Source of the DNA: Henckelia pumila
Lineage: Eukaryota > Streptophyta > Magnoliopsida > Lamiales > Gesneriaceae
Assembly: GCF_033568475.1 (NCBI RefSeq)
Contig: NC_133123.1
Coordinates: 152,411,753-152,475,752, forward strand
Direction of reading: 5' to 3'
DNA length: 64,000 bases
This document shows positions 51,967-62,592 of this stretch, piece after piece (within the stretch, counting starts at the first letter, position 1; each line of letters begins with the position of its first letter). Both the position numbers and the translations under genes were made by a program. The notes beneath the pieces were generated by a model. That model worked only from the letters and a program-made list of their open reading frames with translations. It was not told the DNA's origin and did no database searches.

Positions 51967-52985
51967 TATGATGTCAAATATAGCAGCAGGTTGTGCAATA
52001 TCACTTTATATGAACAAAAGATGAAAAAATGCATAACTCCCTCAATGACCGGCAAATAAATAGCCTTTATATATATAATTTGTGTTTGTAATGCTTTCGT
52101 TCTACCTGTGCATTAAGCATTATATCTCTTTGTGATTGTGTCGTATGGGGAAGGAATACCCGTTCCCGCCCCGCCCCGCCCCGCCCAATTGCATCACTAA
52201 TATAGCAGTTAGTCATATTTTTATTAACAATATTTTATAATTGATTTTGTACTTTTAATGAACTCAACCATACATTCCAGGCCTTAGCTTTCAAGGAAAG
52301 GGCAGACAAAATTGTTGTCTGCAGGTAAGTATGATATCTTGTATTTTCTTAGCTTATATGTACAAGATACATATGTTTTGATGACAACATATAAGATTAA
52401 CATAGTCAGATTTATTGCGCAGCGACGATGGGGTGTTGACAGTGAGATTATATATATGTTTTACTTTCCTAGATATCACCTCAACGTGTTATCGGATTAT
52501 CTTTATAAATCTCTCGGGAATAATTAATATAAGTCTCTCCCCATTCCTTATAGCTCTCTTGACATTTGATTGATGCCAATAGTTGGTGATTTTGTTTTCA
52601 ATCTGTTGAGAATCAATTTAATAATTTTACCGAACTTGTTATGTATTCGAATATTCTTAATTTGACCACCAACTTTTTGTTAGTTCTCCTTATTAAGGAA
52701 ACTTATATCATAATTGGCTTCGAATTCAACTTGGATTTATTTTTTAAAATTCGACTTCACTTGGATTGGGAACCTTAATCAGACAATCGATAACTAGTAC
52801 GACAATATGTGCCAGTAGAAGTATGATGATTAAATTTGTTTAGTAAATTATGATGCCACTTTAAATGAACTAAGTCACAAATATGAGAAACAAAACCAAC
52901 ATTTTAGTAGAGATTACTCAGTTTGGTATTCTGGTTCTTAAAATTAAAATGAAAAACAACTTGATTACATATGTTCTATATTTTT
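51967..52985 (+). pseudogene. CIAO1/CIA1-like WD40 pseudogene, copy C, continued
   Basis: Resumes ATGATGTCAAATATAGCA exactly where 45634 stopped, then follows the intron and exon order of copies A and B: a C-rich tract near 52165, ALAFK-like exon remnant near 52280, GGGTGTTGACAGTG near 52430 and long intron homology to 52985. It is cut there by the CACTA element; the matching continuation (GGACACATCTATGCACC in B at about 31798) is not found later in the window. Confidence 0.7.
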
Positions 52986-53004
52986 CACTACAAAAAAATT
53001 AGCT

Positions 53005-53395
53005 ATTTAGCCACAGTTTTTTTAAAACCGTGGTTAAGTTTAGCCACGATTTTATAAATACCGTGGCTAAATAGCCACGGTTCATACATTCCGTGGCAAA
53101 ATAGCCACGGTTTTAATAAAACAGTGGTTATGTAACCACGGTTTTAAAACCGTGGCTATTATAGCAACGGTTTTTAATAACTCGTGGCTAAAATAGCAAC
53201 GGTTTTAAAACCGTGGTTAATTTAGCCACGGTTTTTATCCTAACCACGGTTTTTAAAAGCGTGGTTAATTTATACCCACGGTTTGGATTTAACCACGGTT
53301 TAAAAACCGTGGCTATTTTTAGCCACGGTGTTTTCAAAACCGTGGCTATTTAACAACGGTTTTTTAAAAACCGTGGTTAAAATAGCAATTATATC
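53005..53395. repeat. CACTA subterminal repeat array
   Basis: Roughly twenty copies of a 9-11 bp motif (TAGCCACGGTT or its complement AACCGTGGCTA) in both orientations, often as back-to-back palindromes such as CCACGGTTTTAAAACCGTGG. In En/Spm such arrays bind the TnpA protein and help pair the ends. Confidence 0.9.
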
Positions 53396-54062
53396 TGCAA
53401 CCTCTATCTTTCTCGATCCAAACATACGTCTTCTTCGATTACTTCATTTTATTTCTTCCAAATTTCACTACTTTTGACCGTCAGTAATTTCTTTATTCTC
53501 AATCAAAATTTAGATCGGGGAGTAGATCCGAAATCCTCGTATTTGGTGAATTCTTCCAATACCTATTTTTTTTTAAAAAAAAAAAATTGTTCCGTCGAAC
53601 CCAATTTTGGATCGGAAGCCATTGTCCGTGATCTGTGAAGTAAGTATATAAAATTCAGCTTTTATTTTTCTAGATTTAATTATTGATGAATTTGTATTTT
53701 TCTTTGATTTAATTATCTAATGATTTCACGAAGTATATATCTATATATATATATGTTTCTCCTTAATTTGAAACAACGTAACTATATATACCATTATTTA
53801 GCTTATTTTTAATGGATTTAGATGATTGAATTTTTTTTTAATAAAAAAATTTGTTTGATTTATAAAACAAGAATATTTGTAAAAAATTCAACTATGAAAT
53901 AAGACTAGCTGTAAGTATAATTTCAGCTTTTATAAATCCGGTGAATTGTAAGTACGTACTTAAAAATATTCAGCTTTTATTTTTGTAGATTTAATTCATG
54001 ATGAATTTGGATTTTTTTATTTAATTATTTAGTGAATTAGTTACATTAATGATTTCATGTTG

Positions 54063-54066
<4 letters not shown>

Positions 54067-54106
<40 letters not shown>
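54067..54106. repeat. (AT)n microsatellite
   Basis: About 20 AT units in the leader between the subterminal repeats and the transposase gene. Confidence 0.95.
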
Positions 54107-54111
<5 letters not shown>

Positions 54112-54444
54112 AACCCAAATTAAATTTACGAACATTATATATATATTTTAACATACAATTTTCAAATGATATTTAATGTAATATAAAATAGATAGTATAT
54201 AAATTTTAAAAAAATTATGTTTGGCATGATATATAAAATTTTATCAAAGCTATAATTAATCTTGTATAATTTATAAAACAAGCTATTTGTAAAAAAATAC
54301 AACTATATAAATAAGACTAGGATAATATATATATTATAATGCATGGTAACGATTAATGAATACATATATATATATATATAATTATAAATATGATTGTTAT
54401 AAGCATTAAAGAATATCTCCTTCCTTTGATTATGGTCGGAAAAT

Positions 54445-56949
54445 ATGAATCACACGGACAGAGGATGGATGTATCGTAGACTGCAAAATGGTTATATGAA
54501 TGATGAGTTTATTAACGGTGTAGAGGAATTCATGGTCTTTGCTCTTAGTCATGTTGAATGTTTATCAGCGGGTAAAGTACGTTGTCCTTGCAACCACAAA
54601 AAGTGTCAGAATAAAGTATTCTTGGACGACAACATAGTGAAGGCGCACTTAAGTCGATATGGTTTTGTACCGAACTATTACAATTGGCATCTTCACGGAG
54701 AAGAGTATATTCGTCCAAATTTTCCAAATACCAATCCAGATGTTCCGTCGTCTTCACGGTCTCAGAACAGAAGTTGGGAATCCGAAAACATACACGTGGA
54801 TCACATTTTTCTTAGTCATGATCAAGAATATTTGCTCGCAAATCAAAATCTTGGACACGAGTTTTCTACAGAATATCAGGAAGAAGGTCCGTCGCAATAT
54901 GTAGACCCCAACATCGAACCCGTAGAAACCCCCAACAACTACGTCAAAGGACTATATGACCTCATAAAATCAGCAGAGAAAGAGATCTGGGACGGTAATC
55001 CACACGGTCACTCTTTGTTGTCTGTCCTTGCAAGGTTATTGAAAATGAAACATGAACACAACATGTCTGAAAGAAACTTCGACGACATGTGCCAGCTAAT
55101 GTCAGAGTTATGTCCAGCTAATAACCACATGCCACCAAGTTTTTATTGGACGAAGAAGCTCATCAAAGATCTAGGTCTCCCAGTCGAGAAAATCGATGTC
55201 TGTAGCAACAATTGCATGATTTACTGGGGTACAGATTCAGACTTAACCGAATGCAAGATATGTGAACATCCTCGATACAAACCGTCTCGTCGACGTGGAA
55301 GTCAGACTCCTAATAAACAAACTCCGTACAAGATAATGTACTATTTTCCTATCACTCCTCGTCTCCAGCGGTTATATGCATCCACCGCTACTGCTTCACA
55401 TATGCGATGGCATCACGACCACCATTCTGACCCGGAGACCATGACACACCCATCTGATTCTCTGGCATGGCGTCATTTCGACGAAACACATCCGTGGTTC
55501 GCAGCAGAAATCCGGAATGTCAGGTTAGGACTTTCGACTGATGGGTTCCAACCATTTGGCCAAACGGGACATCAATACTCATCCTGGCCCGTCATTTTAA
55601 CCCCGTACAATCTGCCACCCTGGATGTGTATGAAAGACGAGGTTATGTTTCTTTCTGTGATTGCACCTGGACCGAGTAACCCGAAGGATAAGCTTGATGT
55701 TTTTTTGCAACCATTGATTGCCGAGCTTCAACAACTTTGGTACGATGGTGTTGCCACATACGACATACACTCACAGACTAACTTCACATTGAGAGCATCA
55801 TTGTTGTGGACCATAAGTGATTTCCCAGCTTATGCGATGCTTTCCGGTTGGAGCACAGCCGGGAAACAAGCATGCCCTCATTGCATGTCTGATTCGGAAG
55901 CGTTCACCCTTGTGCATAGTGGTAAGACGTCGTGGTTCGACAACCACAGGAAGTTTTTGCCCATTGATCACCAATTACGGCGAAAGAAGAACATGTTTAT
56001 ACGAGGGCGACGTGTTTTGTATCCAGCTCCTCCCACCAAAACAGGAGATGAGTTGCTTAGTGAGCTGGATAATTATGGTTTTCTACCTGCGTATGATGTC
56101 GACTCAGAGAGCAGAAACAGAGAGATATGTCAGCTAGCAAAATGTGGTTGGAGAAGACGCAGTATTTTATGGGAGTTACCGTATTGGCGTACGAATTTGA
56201 TCAGACACAATTTGGATGTGATGCACATCGAGAAGAATGTTTTTGACAATGTTTTCAACACAATCATGAATATCCTCGGACGTACAAAAGACAATGCAAA
56301 ATCAAGGGCGGATCTGGTTGAAATGCGCATCAGACCTGAGTTACATCCAAACGTGTCTACAGGTAGACATCCCAAGGCCAGCTACAGTTTGGAGCGTAGT
56401 GCGAGGGAGGTTCTTTGCAGATGGCTCAAGGATGTCCGTTTCTCGGACGGTTATGCCTCGAACATGTCCAGGTGCGTGGACATGAACAAATTGCGGATGT
56501 TCGGTATGAAAAGCCACGACTGTCACGTATTCATGCAACGACTAATACCCGTTGCATTCAAGGAGTTGTTACCCAGGGAGGTCTGGGAGGCATTGACTGA
56601 GTTAAGTCTTTTTTTCGCGGACCTAACCGCTCGTAATCTTAAACAGAGTGACATCATGCGATTGCATGAGCAGATACCTGTAATTCTTTGTAAGTTGGAG
56701 AAGATTTTTCCACCAAGTTTCTTCGACTGTATGGAACACCTATGTGTCCATCTGCCCTATGAAGCTCGGATTGCTGGTCCAGTACAATTTAGATGGATGT
56801 ATCCTGTCGAAAGATTTTTGCGAAGGTTGAAGAGCACGGTTCGTAATAAGGCACGCGTGGAGGGATCCATATGTAATGCTTATTTGGTCAGTGAGGCGTC
56901 CATATTTTGCGAGCATTACTTTGGTGACTCGATACAAACAAGACAATGA
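54445..56949 (+). CDS. CACTA transposase (TnpD/Transposase_21 type), N-terminal and catalytic part
   Basis: An 834-codon open frame for the protein that cuts the element ends. Residues about 1-85 are the Cys/His-rich transposase-associated domain (VRCPCNHKKCQ, then HLSRYGFVPNYYNWHLHGE). Residues about 265-640 are the Transposase_21 core, with CKICEHPRYK, MRWHHDHHSD, YDIHSQTNFTLRASLLWTIS and NLDVMHIEKNVFDNVFNTIM. From about 700 comes the DUF4218-type region (LPREVWEALTELSLFFADL, FLRRLKSTVRNKARVEGSI). The frame stops at TGA 56947 inside the last domain, and the protein continues in sense downstream, so this is a truncation. A splice that skips the stop cannot be excluded. Confidence 0.9.
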   Translation: MNHTDRGWMYRRLQNGYMNDEFINGVEEFMVFALSHVECLSAGKVRCPCNHKKCQNKVFLDDNIVKAHLSRYGFVPNYYNWHLHGEEYIRPNFPNTNPDVPSSSRSQNRSWESENIHVDHIFLSHDQEYLLANQNLGHEFSTEYQEEGPSQYVDPNIEPVETPNNYVKGLYDLIKSAEKEIWDGNPHGHSLLSVLARLLKMKHEHNMSERNFDDMCQLMSELCPANNHMPPSFYWTKKLIKDLGLPVEKIDVCSNNCMIYWGTDSDLTECKICEHPRYKPSRRRGSQTPNKQTPYKIMYYFPITPRLQRLYASTATASHMRWHHDHHSDPETMTHPSDSLAWRHFDETHPWFAAEIRNVRLGLSTDGFQPFGQTGHQYSSWPVILTPYNLPPWMCMKDEVMFLSVIAPGPSNPKDKLDVFLQPLIAELQQLWYDGVATYDIHSQTNFTLRASLLWTISDFPAYAMLSGWSTAGKQACPHCMSDSEAFTLVHSGKTSWFDNHRKFLPIDHQLRRKKNMFIRGRRVLYPAPPTKTGDELLSELDNYGFLPAYDVDSESRNREICQLAKCGWRRRSILWELPYWRTNLIRHNLDVMHIEKNVFDNVFNTIMNILGRTKDNAKSRADLVEMRIRPELHPNVSTGRHPKASYSLERSAREVLCRWLKDVRFSDGYASNMSRCVDMNKLRMFGMKSHDCHVFMQRLIPVAFKELLPREVWEALTELSLFFADLTARNLKQSDIMRLHEQIPVILCKLEKIFPPSFFDCMEHLCVHLPYEARIAGPVQFRWMYPVERFLRRLKSTVRNKARVEGSICNAYLVSEASIFCEHYFGDSIQTRQ

Positions 56950-58180
56950 AAGACTAGACGCCAACAACAAAACTTAATGAACGAGATTGGGTCAGAGCTT
57001 TTTTCAATATTTACGGTTCGTGGTAGACATATCGGTGGAAGAAAACCTAGATGGCTGTCAAAATATTTACGGTTCGTGGTAGACATATCGGTGGAAGAAA
57101 ACCTAGATGGCTGTCAAACGAGGAATATCATGTTGTGGCGACATATGTTTTGTTGAACTGTGTTGAACTGAAGTCCTACATGAGGTATGCAATGTTATAT
57201 GTTCATGATTTCAATCTTACTGATAGGCATACATTTTTTTGGTATTTCATTCTGACAACATTTTCATATTTGCTTAGAATTTACGAGGAGCAAATGCGTG
57301 CAGAGATTCCTGGGATAAGTCATCAAGATTTAGACTCGAACATACAAGCAAACTTCTTCGGTTGGTTCAAATCTTACATCAGAGTAAGATTATATTTAAT
57401 TTACGATTTCACATTTAATATTCTTATCACCTTCGAGTTGGTAATGATAATATTGTATGCTCATCGTAGGATTCCGATAGACAAGGGGAATTCATCGCAG
57501 AATTGATTAAACAAATTGCGCTGGGTCCGATGCGGAAAGTTAATACTTATAGAGGTTATTGTATTAACGGTTTTAAATTCTACACTGTTCACGACACGAC
57601 GTTTAAAGCCACAGATAATTCAGGTGTTCAAGTTCGTGGTCATTCAAGTGACGGTGTTGAAAGCGAATACTATGGCTTCATTGAAGAGATCATCGAGGTG
57701 GAATACTCTGGTCTTCCTTTGAAGCAAACAACAATATTTAAATGTTGTTGGTACAATCCACATCCTAGGCTAGGTACGCGCGTGCACGGTAAGTACAAAA
57801 TTGTTGAGGTGAACCGGACACGACATCTTCCCACAAATGAACCCTTCGTCTTCGCTACCCAAGCTTCACAGGTCGTGTTCTTGCAGTACCCAACTTCGAG
57901 GAGGACCCCTTGTGCTTGGCTTTACGTAAGCGGTTTGAGACAGAGAGCTTATATCGCAGACATTGTCGCTGGCGATAACATATGGAATGACGCCACAAGT
58001 GCATTTCAAAATAATGAAAGTCAAGTTCATGAAGTCGAAACTCAATTTCTGTTGAACTCAGAAAACCTTGTTGATGCCACCGTTGACTTTGACGATGAAA
58101 TTGACAGGGTAAGCACAGACAGCGGAGCCGAATATGTACAGGAAAGCAGTGATGAACACTTCGACGTTGAAAGTGATTGA
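56950..58180 (+). pseudogene. CACTA transposase C-terminal part, after a stop and a frameshift
   Basis: After the TGA the same frame reads TRRQQQNLMNEIGSELFSIF up to a 56-bp tandem duplication (57006-57117) that shifts it. In the new frame GGRKPRWLSNEEYHVVATYV leads to an exon end at 57184. Probable exons follow at 57278-57383 and 57470-58180 (TGA), in phase with each other. The last exon encodes the DUF4216-type domain (GYCINGFKFYTVHDTT, YYGFIEEIIEVEYSGL, FKCCWYNP) and an acidic tail. Apart from the stop and duplication it looks well preserved. Confidence 0.8.
57006..57117. repeat. 56-bp perfect tandem duplication in the transposase gene
   Basis: Units 57006-57061 and 57062-57117, each starting AATATTTACGGTTCGTGG and ending GATGGCTGTCAA, are identical by eye. 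56 is not a multiple of three, so the duplication changes reading frame. Confidence 0.95.
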
Positions 58181-58384
58181 GTAATCATGTTGTCAAAAAT
58201 TCCTGGCAAGTTTTTATGTTAATAATAAATATAATTTGTTGTTTTAAATTTATCATTATTAGTTGTAATTTTTTAAAATAATATATTACATTTGTCGTTA
58301 TTATCGAACTTATTGTTTTGATTATATATTATTATTAGTACTAATATTTTTCATTACTCTTAGTAAATTTTAACCATTATTATT

Positions 58385-58385
<1 letters not shown>

Positions 58386-58427
<42 letters not shown>
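58386..58427. repeat. (ATT)n microsatellite
   Basis: About 14 uninterrupted TTA/ATT units. Confidence 0.95.
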
Positions 58428-58430
<3 letters not shown>

Positions 58431-58931
58431 AAAGTTTTTATGTAAATATTGTCACGATTTATTGTTACGATCATTTCATTATTATTATTATTATTACTTT
58501 TAATCATTAATGAAAATTCATGTATTAAACTGTGAACAAATTTTGTTACTGAATGCTTCACAGTTTATATCATTTTATTAGTATAAACTAAAATTTATGT
58601 ATTTTTTTCACAAATTTGATGTTCCTTATAGTAATCATATTTAGTTTTAAAATAATTATATTAATAAATTACTGTATATATGTGTTTGTGAACCAACTCC
58701 CATGATTTTTCGGATAGTAATCACCTTTGCTTTCAACATAATTATATTAATTCAAATTAATAGGATATTAATATGTACATTCCAATTAGCGGGATGTGTT
58801 GGTTTTGGCCCAAGAAATCAATTATTTTCTTTACAAAAATTCTGTATTTTAATCTCAATTTGTATGGTTATGACAGCTGCTCCATATAAAAAAAATATTT
58901 TTGGTCAAATAATTAGGAGATATATACATAT

Positions 58932-58933
<2 letters not shown>

Positions 58934-58974
<41 letters not shown>
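58934..58974. repeat. (AT)n microsatellite
   Basis: About 20 AT units. Confidence 0.95.
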
Positions 58975-58980
<6 letters not shown>

Positions 58981-59603
58981 ATTATTCTACCCTCCCCTAC
59001 CCAAAGCCGCGCGATCCCCATTTCTCCCATCCCTAACCCTAACCGCCTATCAATGCCAAAATTTGCAGCCCCTTGTTACCGGAAATCAACCGATTGAAGT
59101 TAGAAAAGGTAAGATCTTGTACTTGATTCAATGTAATACAAAATATCTTGGTATCTAGGCCTACAGCTTTCGTCCCTGTTCGCGATTTCTGTGGCTTGTT
59201 CTTGTTGGTTGCATTTTTCTTAGCTATTTTCGGTATTTTCTTTGTTTCGAGCTTCTGTACTTTCATCTTGTTCAGAGATTTGTATTTTATATAGTCTGTA
59301 ATGTGTTTATTGAAAAATATATTGTTTCAGCGAGTTGGTTCTTCTTTGTGTGTTTATTGATAAATTGAAGTTTCTAATACGTAAATGATTATTTTTCTCG
59401 GTCATCGGTGCCGACTTTCATGTAATTAAAGTTATTGGGTAATTGAGAATAATTTTTGGATATTAGAGTGCTATGGATGGCTTCAAAAAATAAATATTTG
59501 GTTTATCACATTGTAATCCTTGTGATAGTAGTAATGAGTAATTTAAATTTTACCTTGGTTCATTAACCCAAAATTTACATAAATTTGTAGATAGTATTCA
59601 AAC

Positions 59604-61300
59604 ATGGCAACTTATTCAGACGACGAGAATGAACAAGATCCAAGGGAATTCATATGGTTGGAGTATGAAAAGTACGGTTTCAATTATAACTAACATTACT
59701 AGTTAATGTATAAGAATATTAAGTTGTTTTTCTTAGTTTTATAATTATTATTTTAAAGGTTTGCTCCAGAGAATCACAAGGTTTCATCTTACATAACATC
59801 TTTATTCTCCATACAAACATGCGAGGAAGGATTATCCTGGAAATACGTCACCACTGCCCAACGCCAATGGTATTGGGATGAATTTGTGGTATGTGCAGTA
59901 GTTTTTATTTTAAATTACAATGCCCGGTATTGTAATTAATCATCAACTAACGGATGATATCATAAATATTGTTTAGAAGAAGTACAGATGGGAAGCAGCG
60001 ACCGACGACCATGTGAAAAGGGTATGGTACATTAACACAAAAGAACTTTACCGTCAGACTATCCACAATTGGAGATCGAAGAATAAGCATCCGGATACAG
60101 TTACTGAAGAACAATGGGCTAGGTGGAAGGGGGAGTGGGACACTCAGTCTTGGAAGGATAAGGCCGCTAAGAACAAAGCGAATAAGCACTCAGAGCCAGC
60201 AGGCCCAGGGACAGGCCAGACGAAACACAGTGGCGGCTCTAAGTCATATGCGATGCATGTCGTCGATCTGGTTTTGTATTCTGTCTCTAGTCGAAATATT
60301 ATGTGTACTATACTTTAATTTGAATCTAGAAATAATCAAAATTGGGTTGCAAAATATTTTTAACAACATGTACTAGGTATATACCAAGTAATTTTCGGCT
60401 TATGTTCTTATTGTAGCGTAAGAAAACGAAGAAAGAGCCAAATGCGTGGGAGTTATTTTTGCACACGCATAAGACATCAAATGGCACCTTCGTCGACGAG
60501 CGTTCGAGATTTATACATGTTTCAAACATAACATAAGTCATATTATGTATTGTTTACAGGAACAAATGGAAGTGTTTATGGAAGCGGCAAGCACTCAACT
60601 GGCAGATGGGACTGTAATTGGAGAGCCTACTAGTCAAGTTATTAATGAACATTTTAAGACCATCATCGGTGGTCCGGTAAAAGGTAGGATGTACGGATTG
60701 TCGACGGTAGCTAATACGCTGTTTCCAACGGCTATGGCTCCACGTCGGAGAGGCTTAGCTGGCGCAAGCCAATATATTGATGCTCTACGTGATGAGGCAC
60801 GAACAGCTACACAGATATCAAACGAGGCAGACGAGAGGGCACAAACAGCTGAACGAAGGGCAAATGAAGCAGATGAGAGGGCACAAACAGCTACACGAAG
60901 GGCAAATGAAGCAGAAGAGAGTGCAATTACAACATCAGAAAAGGCCCTTCAAGCAACGAAAGAGTGTGAGACATTGAGTACACGTTTGGCTACACTGGAG
61001 GAGTCTTTTCGCCTTTACCGTGATCGGTCGTCATCAAGCAGTGGCCAGTCTTCTCACGGTCGAGGACTATCACATGCCTATCGTGTCAACTCCGCACATA
61101 CCGGCAGGTCCTCACAAGGGAGCAGGGATGCGAGTCGAGGTTCACCAGCAGCAAGGGGATCACCGGCAAGTAGATATACACCAAGGGACATTGCTTCAAC
61201 CCCTGTAATATCATCACAAAGACGTACTTCATCATTTCACGTAGACCCACTCATTACGAATGAAGACAATGAATACGATGATGATGAGACTCAGCCATGA
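59604..61300 (+). CDS. CACTA second gene, Ptta/En/Spm plant transposase family protein
   Basis: Five exons join in phase: 59604-59671, 59759-59888, 59977-60270, 60417-60518 and 60560-61300 (TGA), about 444 residues, with no internal stop. WVxxAKxKAxKHS-type sequence (SWKDKAAKNKANKH) followed by KEPNAWELFLHTHKTSNGTF, VDERSRF and EQMEVFMEAA is the signature I recall for the plant transposase family PF03004. A short coiled coil made of three 14-residue repeats (60818-60943) and a Ser-rich, acidic tail (NEDNEYDDDETQP) follow. By analogy with TnpA it may bind the subterminal repeats. The fourth donor (60271, GTTTTG) is weak, so the exon 3 end could differ. Confidence 0.78.
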
Positions 61301-62592
61301 GTAGGTAACTTTTCATGACTTTATTCCATTAACAAAGTTAATAACTTTGATATCTTAGTTTGTTGATTGTTTAACATAATGTTTTTATATGTAAATTATG
61401 ACAATCAACAATCGAGCGAGATTGGCTTAATTAAGAATCGAGTAGTTATCGGAATTTGCATTTATGTTATATTAAAGTAAAAGATGGGATAACTTGATAG
61501 AGATCTAATTATGTGGCTAATTTATTATTTCAGTTACGGGACCATGAAGTTGCGTTTCTCCGTCATTCGCTGGATGACAAGCAGAAGGCCTTAACTGTTA
61601 TTGTAGCTTTGTATGTATCATCTACCCGTTGACTTGGTTTCAGTTGTTGGTAGTTTAGAGAATGTCATTGTGACAAAAAACATTAGCTATGTGTACTTTT
61701 ATATACAGTAAAAGTACTCCATATGTGTTTTGTGATGAACAAATCCTCCCATCAGTTATGGTTTGATGTACCGCGGTTAGTACACTGTGGTTATTAATAT
61801 CTAACCGTTGTTGTTGTTGATGTTGTTGTTGTAATTATTATTGTTCATAATTTATGTAATGAAAATGCATTGTAAACAAATTTTTATCAATGAATGCTCC
61901 ACTAAAATCGATTCTTGTAGTGACTCTACATATATGTATATATATATATACTTACATAACATACATATATGTATATATACATATTTATTAAAAAATTGTG
62001 TTCTCAATTTTGTTATTCCTTATAGTAATCATATACATATATACATACGGAATATATATTTATTTTCAAAATAATTATATTAATGAATAAACAGGAAGAA
62101 TTATAAGTATGATAATGAAAAACAATTATAAAACTATATCGTATATTTATCTATATTTTAAATTTTTTTAACTAAATAGTATATCACTCAAATCATAATA
62201 TTATATTTTTTTGAATATTATATTATCTCTATCTATAGTTTTGAATTCAATCATATTTTATTTGAATTTTTAAATTTAATGATAATGTCTTCATTATATT
62301 TGGAAATAATTTTTCGATTTACAAATACTATAGTTATTTTCCACTAACATATTTCATTGAACTCGCACCGACAATACAAACAACAACAACATGATATGCA
62401 TGATTACGAACAAAACATAAAAACTAAACTTAATAATATGCAACAGAATGAAAACAAAACACGATAACTAAACACTAAACACCCCCATACTTATCTAAAG
62501 CATTGCCCTCAATGCTTCAGAGTACAACAAAATAAAACAACAAAAACAAATGATATGCAACAAAAAGTGAAACGAAAATACTCCACTGGTGA
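61301..62592. other. Non-coding AT-rich stretch after the CACTA second gene
   Basis: No coding exon found. It includes a GTT-rich run near 61810 and ATAT tracts. A TTCTTGTAGTG near 61908 resembles a CACTA end but lacks the expected flank. On the minus strand 62478-62520 reads GCATTGAGGGCAATGCTTTA then GATAAGTATGGGGGTG, a linker-like motif discussed in the findings. Confidence 0.5.

Larger units (their letters stand above)
58181..59603. other. Spacer between the two CACTA genes
   Basis: AT-rich, with an (ATT)n array (about 58386-58427) and an (AT)n array (about 58934-58974). A short C-rich stretch near 58990-59050 and the 500 bases before 59604 may hold promoter and leader sequence for the second gene. 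No coding exon is supported. Confidence 0.5.
52986..61300 (+). mobile_element. CACTA (En/Spm) DNA transposon, 5' terminus and both genes; 3' end not seen
   Basis: Begins CACTACAAAAAAATTAGC at 52986, interrupting copy C. A dense array of subterminal palindromic repeats follows to 53395, then about 1 kb of AT-rich leader, a transposase gene (54445-58180, damaged) and a second gene of the Ptta/En/Spm family (59604-61300), both plus strand. The expected reverse-complement terminus (ending TTTGTAGTG) followed by TTT and copy C sequence is absent from the remaining window, so the listed end is only the last coding base. Confidence 0.9.

Noticed and set aside
53005-53395. CRISPR-like array
   Set aside because: Short repeats occur in both orientations with irregular spacing next to a CACTA terminus in a plant genome; they are subterminal transposase-binding repeats.
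61900-61921. TTCTTGTAGTG as the 3' terminus of the CACTA element
   Set aside because: Only the last seven bases match the expected end, the next three bases are ACT instead of TTT, and the copy C continuation does not follow.
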